From Candidatus Parcubacteria bacterium (GTDB taxonomy: Bacteria; Patescibacteriota; Minisyncoccia; UBA6257; 2-01-FULL-56-20): DNA of 11,475 nt. Below are positions 6,916-11,475 of the stretch, piece after piece (position 1 is the first letter of the stretch; each line of letters opens with the position of its first letter). Location of the stretch: contig DAIBYH010000017.1 of NCBI GenBank assembly GCA_027424065.1, positions 1 to 11,475 on the forward strand. The letters run 5' to 3'. The notes below the pieces were generated by a model, which saw only the letters and a program-made list of their open reading frames with translations, was not told where the DNA came from and did no database searches. The translations under genes and the position numbers were made by a program.

Positions 6916-7719
6916 TTGACGGAAAAACTCCAAAAAAATTTCTGGAGGAATTTTCATTATTTTATTCCATGACAAACGGCTGTCCTCGATGAAGGTTTTG
7001 GTTATCCAGTATCCTATTGAATAGCCCGTCCATTTCTTATATTTTTTTCCGCCCAAAAGGAAATTTTTAATCGTTGCTGGATCATGTGAATCCAAAATAT
7101 CCTCCGAGTTCGCAAGAATATCAATCGCTTTTTGGCGGGAAAGTGCGACCGCCCATGGCGTTGGCCGATGATCGAAGAGCTGTTCTCTAAAATTTTCCGC
7201 CAGCCCCTCTATAATGATCTCTTCCAAGAGAGCGTAGTTATTAAAATTATCGTAATGATGATAATAATAGATCGTATGATTTAACTCATGGGCGATGGTA
7301 TTTTCTAAGGATCGGAGGGTATAGCTGTGAAAATCTATAAAAACATGGAATACGCAACTATATGCTGCCACCGCCATCACCCCCTCAAAAATATTGTCTT
7401 CCCGGCTGGGAAAATAGGGATATACAAAAATAAAATTTTTGACAGGAATTTTTAGGGTCTTGTTGCATTTTTCTATCGTTCTCAAGATTATCTTTCCGAT
7501 GTTTTTTTTCTCTGTGTCGGAGATGGTCCGATAACCGTGGGTCGATCCGGATCCGATGTATCGAAGCAGGCCGTTTCGTAATGATTTTTCATCAGCATAG
7601 CCTGCACGGGAAATGCTCCCGCGCTCTCGCATATCACGAAGGATGTTATTGACAAAGCCCACGCTGCTTTTGCGGTGAATATTGGGAAAATAAAATTCTA
7701 TCTGCGCCAATGAATTCAT
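6895..7719 (-). CDS. HExxH zinc metallopeptidase, DUF2268-like; candidate leader peptidase
   Basis: This 274-residue protein carries AHELNH (His144, Glu145, His148), the HExxH zinc-binding and catalytic motif. It is followed 23 residues later by EGLAENF with Glu171 as the probable third ligand. The HE..H plus EG(L/F)AE arrangement and overall size match the predicted Zn-dependent proteases of the DUF2268 type. No signal peptide or membrane helix is seen, so it should be cytoplasmic. Position 66 bases after the YcaO fusion on the same strand suggests it processes the modified peptide, for example by removing the leader; this is inference. Its DNA is A/T-rich (near 40% GC in the lines I counted) against near 58% in the ATP operon, a sign of transfer. 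Start ATG 7719 has only a weak GAAG before it. Confidence 0.75.
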   Translation of the reverse strand: MNSLAQIEFYFPNIHRKSSVGFVNNILRDMRERGSISRAGYADEKSLRNGLLRYIGSGSTHGYRTISDTEKKNIGKIILRTIEKCNKTLKIPVKNFIFVYPYFPSREDNIFEGVMAVAAYSCVFHVFIDFHSYTLRSLENTIAHELNHTIYYYHHYDNFNNYALLEEIIIEGLAENFREQLFDHRPTPWAVALSRQKAIDILANSEDILDSHDPATIKNFLLGGKKYKKWTGYSIGYWITKTFIEDSRLSWNKIMKIPPEIFLEFFRQKRKEGK

Positions 7720-7742
7720 TCTTCAATCATAACAAATGAAAT

Positions 7743-7770
7743 CGGGGGCAGAAAGTTGATTCTGCCCCCG
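7743..7770 (-). other. Perfect 11-bp hairpin between YcaO fusion and peptidase genes
   Basis: CGGGGGCAGAA (7743-7753) pairs perfectly with TTCTGCCCCCG (7760-7770) around a 6-base loop. Read on the - strand it follows the fusion gene stop (7786) and precedes ATTTCATTTGTT, only moderately T-rich. It may be a leaky terminator or an mRNA stabiliser that sets fusion and peptidase levels apart. Confidence 0.7.
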
Positions 7771-7785
7771 GATCCTTCGGATTGG

Positions 7786-9966
7786 CTACTCGAAGGGGTG
7801 AGGGAATTTCGTAAGTTGGTGATGGGTTATACCGCGTCCGAACCGTGCTGCAATTTGGTAGATTCGCGGCATGCCTGTCGGTTCTTGCCGATAGCCAAAC
7901 GTCATCTGCGTCATTCCGGGGACAATAGTCCTGACGATGTGCAATCCGTCGTTGCCTCCGTATTTGGCAGATACGGCGAGAGGTACCACAAGTTGCTTCC
8001 ATCCTTTCTGATTAAAGCGCTTCATCAGAGATGCTCGCGACATCGCTGCGCCATGCGCCGCATCTTTGAAAGATATCATTCTATTGTCGCTAACCAGAAA
8101 ATCGGATTGGCGAAAGTAGCGTCGCTGAGCATAGAGTCGTCCGTGATCGTTCGGCCAGACAACCTCATTTGGTAGAAGCGATGCTAAAGGGCCGTGCTGT
8201 AGGCGATACAGTATTGAGGATTCCACTTCCGTTAGGGCATGTTCGGTGGCATATGCAATATCGAAGCTGGAGCATGATGCACACGCCGTGAAAGAGATGT
8301 TCGTGTTCTGGGCAAAGACAAAAATCACCGGAGCGAGATCGAGTGTGTGATCCAAGAACCACACATTAAATCCGATACGCCGAAGATTCTGCAGGCGCTT
8401 CTGAATTTCATCCGGAAGCGTTTTGGGGGAAATGATAGGCGCGCTGATCCTACAGAGATATCTGTTCATAAACGCATCGCGCTCGACCAGTTCGAGGGTG
8501 CCCGTCTCGATTGCGGTTTGTTCATTTGGATGCGCAGCGCAACCCGATGAATTTGCGTAGCAATAATAGGGCGTTTCGGGAAAGTACGGGAAGTAGACGT
8601 GATCAGCGAGGACAAAAAACTCTTTCCCTTCCGCGTCATATGCCTTCGTCCATGCGTATTGTGCTGATTCGTCAAATGGCACAAACGGAAAACCGGGCAG
8701 GTTATATTGGCGCGAATGAAATCGGATAATTTGCCTCGGATCGACGACGCAATCCAATTCTTTGTAGCGAGCGCGAATTAAATCAGGAATACATCCACAC
8801 GCTGTCCACTCCCGCGCTTCAGACGTTGCCTTCATGACAGCCATCTTTGGCGAGGGATCTCTCCCGTGGGCCCAATTACGCCCAGGAGATAAGCGCGCAG
8901 ATGCAAGAGCGAAGCTCGGTTTGTAGTTCCTTGCGAGAGGAATCATCCAATCCACTTCAGGTTTGGGAGAGCTGTTTTCGGAATCCGATTGGAACCCTTC
9001 TTTTCCAAACGCGATTACGGTAAGGGGGTGATATTTCCCGTTGAGATTTACTGCGTCAGCAACCAAATCGTCGGCAAAGCCGCCGATCTCGAGGGTTGCT
9101 ACGCCTCGTTGAGTCGCTTCGAGAAGGATGTTCTGTGCAACGTGTCCGGCTTCGAGCGTCGTGTAGAGCATTGCCCGGTTGCCGTATTTCGCGTTCGATA
9201 CGGAGAACGAACCACTTATGACAATTGCTCCATGAACGCCATTCTGAATTCCGGCAGGGCTAAGGAAGGCCCTGGCGAATTTTAGCGTGTCTTCGGTGAT
9301 CAACTTGAATCCAACCGATCCATTTTGGTCATAGCAGGCTTTATAGATGCCAGCTGCGAGATCTCCGCTTTTTTGGAATAATCCCACGCGAATATCAAGC
9401 GGATACAAAGCTCCGGCAGAAGGGACGGTTCTATGCGAGCGCTCATCAGCAGCAAAACATTCTCCGTAAGCGCTCCATAGCATATTGACGATGGTTTGGA
9501 TCGGAACCTCCTCTCCGGAAAAGATTCTGGTTGATTTGCGAGATGCGATAAGCACCTCAAGATTTCCAAGATTCGGTTCATAGGTTTTATCGCAGATGTC
9601 CAAACGGTGCCTATCAACAGCATCATTGACAAGCGACGCAACCTTTTTGTTGCTGACGATTACAGGAAACAGCATGGGATTGGTAACCACTTGCCAAAAT
9701 TCTTCTATAAGATTTCTTCCGTCAACAACAATTCTTTTACGGAAAAGATCACCAAGAAGACCAGAGACAGATTTCCTCTCCCATGAACTCGACATTTCAT
9801 TGAGGACGCTTGCGACGGTCGTGCGACCATCGCAAAGATCGAGCATCTGCCGAATTACCACATTCGGCACCTCTACCGTAATTTCTTCAGTCAGCGTCTT
9901 AAAGGCTGTTTTGTTGCGGAAGACGACGGATGATGCACGCAGAACGGGAACGTCATCGAATTTCAT
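7786..9966 (-). CDS. RRE-like / SagB-type dehydrogenase / YcaO cyclodehydratase fusion
   Basis: This 726-residue protein appears to join three TOMM-pathway modules. Residues 1-90 resemble the PqqD-like winged-helix recognition element that binds RiPP leaders (VVIRQMLDLCDGRTTVASVL, then a helix and KRIVVDG). Residues 130-325 are a SagB/McbC-type FMN nitroreductase-fold dehydrogenase: SRKSTRIFSGEEVP, RTVPSAGALYPLDIRV (179-193) and AGHVAQNILLEATQRG (273-288); it would oxidise azolines to azoles. Residues 350-726 are YcaO: SEAREW (382-387), NSSGCAAHPNEQ then LELVERDAF (491-499), HALTEVESS, and a C-terminal PHPFE like the Pro-rich ends of azoline-forming YcaOs. YcaO uses ATP to cyclise Cys, Ser or Thr. 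The usual Arg of the first 'EA.ER' motif is Trp387. No separate E1-like partner is present. Start ATG 9966 has AAGGAG seven bases upstream. Confidence 0.88.
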   Translation of the reverse strand: MKFDDVPVLRASSVVFRNKTAFKTLTEEITVEVPNVVIRQMLDLCDGRTTVASVLNEMSSSWERKSVSGLLGDLFRKRIVVDGRNLIEEFWQVVTNPMLFPVIVSNKKVASLVNDAVDRHRLDICDKTYEPNLGNLEVLIASRKSTRIFSGEEVPIQTIVNMLWSAYGECFAADERSHRTVPSAGALYPLDIRVGLFQKSGDLAAGIYKACYDQNGSVGFKLITEDTLKFARAFLSPAGIQNGVHGAIVISGSFSVSNAKYGNRAMLYTTLEAGHVAQNILLEATQRGVATLEIGGFADDLVADAVNLNGKYHPLTVIAFGKEGFQSDSENSSPKPEVDWMIPLARNYKPSFALASARLSPGRNWAHGRDPSPKMAVMKATSEAREWTACGCIPDLIRARYKELDCVVDPRQIIRFHSRQYNLPGFPFVPFDESAQYAWTKAYDAEGKEFFVLADHVYFPYFPETPYYCYANSSGCAAHPNEQTAIETGTLELVERDAFMNRYLCRISAPIISPKTLPDEIQKRLQNLRRIGFNVWFLDHTLDLAPVIFVFAQNTNISFTACASCSSFDIAYATEHALTEVESSILYRLQHGPLASLLPNEVVWPNDHGRLYAQRRYFRQSDFLVSDNRMISFKDAAHGAAMSRASLMKRFNQKGWKQLVVPLAVSAKYGGNDGLHIVRTIVPGMTQMTFGYRQEPTGMPRIYQIAARFGRGITHHQLTKFPHPFE

Positions 9967-9991
9967 TTCAAATCTCCTTTCCAGTTGTCAA

Positions 9992-10034
9992 TTTATACCA
10001 TTTATATATTGCGTAATATATAAATTTAAGTCAA
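9992..10034 (-). promoter_or_regulatory. Promoter and 26-bp palindromic operator candidate of the YcaO fusion gene
   Basis: On the - strand an extended -10, TGGTATAAA, occupies 9992-10000. Just upstream lies an inverted repeat with perfect 11-bp arms, ATTTATATATT (10000-10010) and AATATATAAAT (10015-10025), around GCGT. TTGACT occurs at 10029-10034. The palindrome sits where a repressor or activator would touch RNA polymerase. Half of it contains the CAATATATAA word of the precursor promoter. Confidence 0.6.
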
Positions 10035-10051
10035 ATTTAGCAGAAATATCA

Positions 10052-10069
10052 GAATTCGGTACCGGATCC
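10052..10069. other. Three abutting 6-bp palindromes
   Basis: GAATTC (10052-10057), GGTACC (10058-10063) and GGATCC (10064-10069) follow without gaps, looking like a cloning polylinker (EcoRI, KpnI, BamHI sites). The site also marks the change from A/T-rich to G/C-rich sequence. It may be chance, an assembly or library artefact, or a natural junction. Confidence 0.5.
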
Positions 10070-10101
10070 CTGCCGCCCTGGACTTCCTGTGGATATCTCA
10101 G

Positions 10102-10128
10102 TTGCGCCCCGATGCGAAATGGTACAAT
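10102..10128 (+). promoter_or_regulatory. Promoter of the 10179 gene
   Basis: An extended -10, TGGTACAAT (10120-10128), is preceded by TTGCGC (10102-10107) with a 15-base spacer. The start codon lies about 50 bases downstream. Confidence 0.55.
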
Positions 10129-10178
10129 AAAAGCAAAGCCGGAGAGCGTCAATATTCATATAAACCTCATCAACTTTC

Positions 10179-10634
10179 ATGCAAGAAAATAATGTCGGGA
10201 TGGCGCAGAAAAAAACCGTTATCATCGCTGCAGTCGTTGCGGTGATCGTGATCCTCGGTGCCTCGTGGTATTTCTTCGGGCGGCCGACTCCGCCGCGCGC
10301 AACTTTCGCGCCGCAGGGGGCGCTCGTCTCCGGGTTCCCGCAGAGTCTGGTCCTGGACCAGGCGGCGGCGATCAGTAACAGCTATGCGATCGCCTACTCT
10401 CAGAACCTGAACCAGTACACGGCGAACTGGACCTCGGGCTCCAATATGGATTCGCTCTACCAGCGCTATCTCCAGTACTTTACGGAGAACGGCTGGACCA
10501 TCACGAACTCCAGCACGGCCATCACGGGCTTCCGCGGTCTCTACGCCGTGAACCCGTCAGCTGACGTGAATGTGACGATGAGCGATGCCGGTACCGGCGG
10601 TCTCCGGGTCACCGTAAGCTATGTGAAGAAATAA
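10179..10634 (+). CDS. Membrane-anchored protein of unknown function
   Basis: This 151-residue protein has a short basic N-terminus (MAQKK) and one hydrophobic helix at about residues 13-33 (TVIIAAVVAVIVILGASWYFF). A Pro-rich turn and an extracellular domain of about 110 residues follow, rich in Ser, Thr, Asn, Gln and Tyr, with no cysteine. The domain holds LYQRYLQYFTENGWTI and ends in a strand, LRVTVSYVKK. The pattern 'YxxYFTENGW' recalls small envelope proteins with an alpha/beta sandwich, but I recognise no family. Two starts are possible in frame: ATG 10179 and ATG 10200 (MAQKKT...). Neither has a good Shine-Dalgarno sequence. It ends two bases before the next gene, so the two are probably one transcript. 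Confidence 0.75.
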   Translation: MQENNVGMAQKKTVIIAAVVAVIVILGASWYFFGRPTPPRATFAPQGALVSGFPQSLVLDQAAAISNSYAIAYSQNLNQYTANWTSGSNMDSLYQRYLQYFTENGWTITNSSTAITGFRGLYAVNPSADVNVTMSDAGTGGLRVTVSYVKK

Positions 10635-10636
10635 CT

Positions 10637-11475
10637 ATGATATCCATGAAAAACGCGATGAAAAAATATTGGTATCTCGGCGGCATGCTTGCCCTCCTGG
10701 TCGCGATCGTTGCGGGTGTTCATGCCGTGCATCCTTTTGCGGTACGCACGGCGGACGCACAGGGCGCCGCAGCGAGCACGGTGACCTTCGGACTTAACGT
10801 GTATGGATATTCCATAAAAACAAACGGGACGCCAAATCAGGTGATCGGAACCGGTCCCATTGTGGACAGTTCGGGCGTTGCGATCAATCCTAACGATTAC
10901 CGAAGCGGGACTCCTCATGCGATCTATCTGAACGCATCCTCCTATAGTGTGGACTTCCGCGTCGGCCTTGAGATCTGCCAACCCGATGGCACGAACTGCC
11001 ATCAGGGATGGACGCCGTGGGCGAGCCAGATGGCGGCGAATCCGGCGGGCGACCCCTACTCCCCGATCGTGGGAGGCGGACCGGATGAGGTCGGTAATAC
11101 GACGTGCGGTGCCCAGGAGGCGACGATTCACAACCGTCTCGGCGATATCTTTGTCGGCGTTCAGACGCGATCCCTGCCGCAGGGAGAGATCCTGAACAAT
11201 GTCTCTTTGACGCTCATTCCGGTAGAGTGGGACTTCCATGTTCCTGTTGACAGCGTGACCCCGCTGAACTGCCTTGATCCGGGCAATATCCAGGCGACCC
11301 CGGGCATCACGCCGGCGGGCGGCGGCTGGAGCGGTGGAGCGTTTGATAAATGGAACAATGCGTCCACGGACGGTTTTGTGATCGGTCTGAACGTGGGGAA
11401 TGTTCTCAACGCCTCGCCGGTCGGCAGCAATATTCCGACGTCATTCGGTGTGCATGAGACGAAGTTCACAGGAAC
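10637..11475 (+). CDS. Secreted or cell-surface protein, 3' end outside window (partial)
   Basis: A frame from ATG 10637 stays open to the window end, giving at least 279 residues. The N-terminus is a signal peptide: basic MKNAMKK, hydrophobic YLGGMLALLVAIVAGVHA (about 13-30), then a likely signal peptidase cut after VHA (residue 30) or ADA (residue 41). The mature part is rich in Gly, Asn, Thr and Val with many predicted strands, and has Cys pairs (EICQPDGTNC; later TTC and LNC) that could form disulfides in the extracytoplasmic space. Possible alternative starts are the ATG codons at 10646 and 10658. It begins two bases after the previous gene. No family is recognised; a beta-rich surface protein is the best description. 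The opposite-strand frames are shadows. Confidence 0.75.
   Translation, partial: MISMKNAMKKYWYLGGMLALLVAIVAGVHAVHPFAVRTADAQGAAASTVTFGLNVYGYSIKTNGTPNQVIGTGPIVDSSGVAINPNDYRSGTPHAIYLNASSYSVDFRVGLEICQPDGTNCHQGWTPWASQMAANPAGDPYSPIVGGGPDEVGNTTCGAQEATIHNRLGDIFVGVQTRSLPQGEILNNVSLTLIPVEWDFHVPVDSVTPLNCLDPGNIQATPGITPAGGGWSGGAFDKWNNASTDGFVIGLNVGNVLNASPVGSNIPTSFGVHETKFTG

Noticed and set aside
7756-8175. 139-residue + strand frame opposite the end of the YcaO fusion
   Set aside because: It lies inside the strongly supported fusion gene on the other strand and shows no domain, promoter or ribosome site of its own.
6610-10050. Mobile element or integrated island with ends
   Set aside because: Composition suggests transfer, but I found no transposase, integrase, tRNA or matching direct repeats at the borders.

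Overview
The window reads as a bacterial chromosome segment of mostly high GC, carrying the 3' part of an F-type ATP synthase operon followed by an accessory region. The ATP synthase genes follow the usual order (delta end, alpha, gamma, beta, epsilon). Several traits fit a small-genome candidate-phylum bacterium of the Patescibacteria/CPR type: a minimal 83-residue epsilon subunit, leaderlike gene starts with no visible Shine-Dalgarno sequence, spacers built of repeated A/T-rich words, and many short unrecognised proteins. That placement is a low-confidence inference; no rRNA or tRNA is present to test it.

Layout. Bases 1-4547: atpH (end only), atpA, atpG, atpD, atpC, all on +. Bases 4566-4994: a small beta-carbonic-anhydrase-like protein directly behind atpC, closed by a strong bidirectional terminator (5028-5055). 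Bases 5073-5639 (-): a second, divergent carbonic-anhydrase-like protein converging on the same terminator. Bases 5772-6166 (+): a single-domain O6-alkylguanine-DNA-alkyltransferase-like protein overlapped by a 45-residue membrane peptide. Bases 6269-6592 (-): an unrecognised basic protein whose last five residues, QLDLF, are a textbook beta-sliding-clamp binding motif.

Bases 6673-9966 hold the most interesting part, an apparent RiPP (thiazole/oxazole-modified peptide, TOMM) locus. A 40-residue peptide gene at 6724-6846 (+) ends in a Cys/Ser/Gly-rich tail. Converging on it are a DUF2268-like HExxH metallopeptidase (6895-7719, -) and a 726-residue fusion (7786-9966, -) of a PqqD/RRE-like winged-helix domain, a SagB-type FMN dehydrogenase and a YcaO cyclodehydratase. 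One polypeptide would thus carry leader recognition, azoline formation and oxidation, with the peptidase a candidate for leader removal. The peptide gene and the fusion gene share the same ribosome-binding-site design and a 10-mer promoter word, suggesting co-regulation. This block is more A/T-rich than its flanks and uses strong Shine-Dalgarno sequences, unlike the ATP operon, which suggests acquisition by transfer. No exporter or immunity gene is visible in the window.

Bases 10179-11475 (+): a two-gene unit encoding a membrane-anchored protein and a secreted protein that runs off the window end. No intergenic stretch exceeds about 215 bases. No CRISPR, insertion sequence, tRNA or rRNA was seen.
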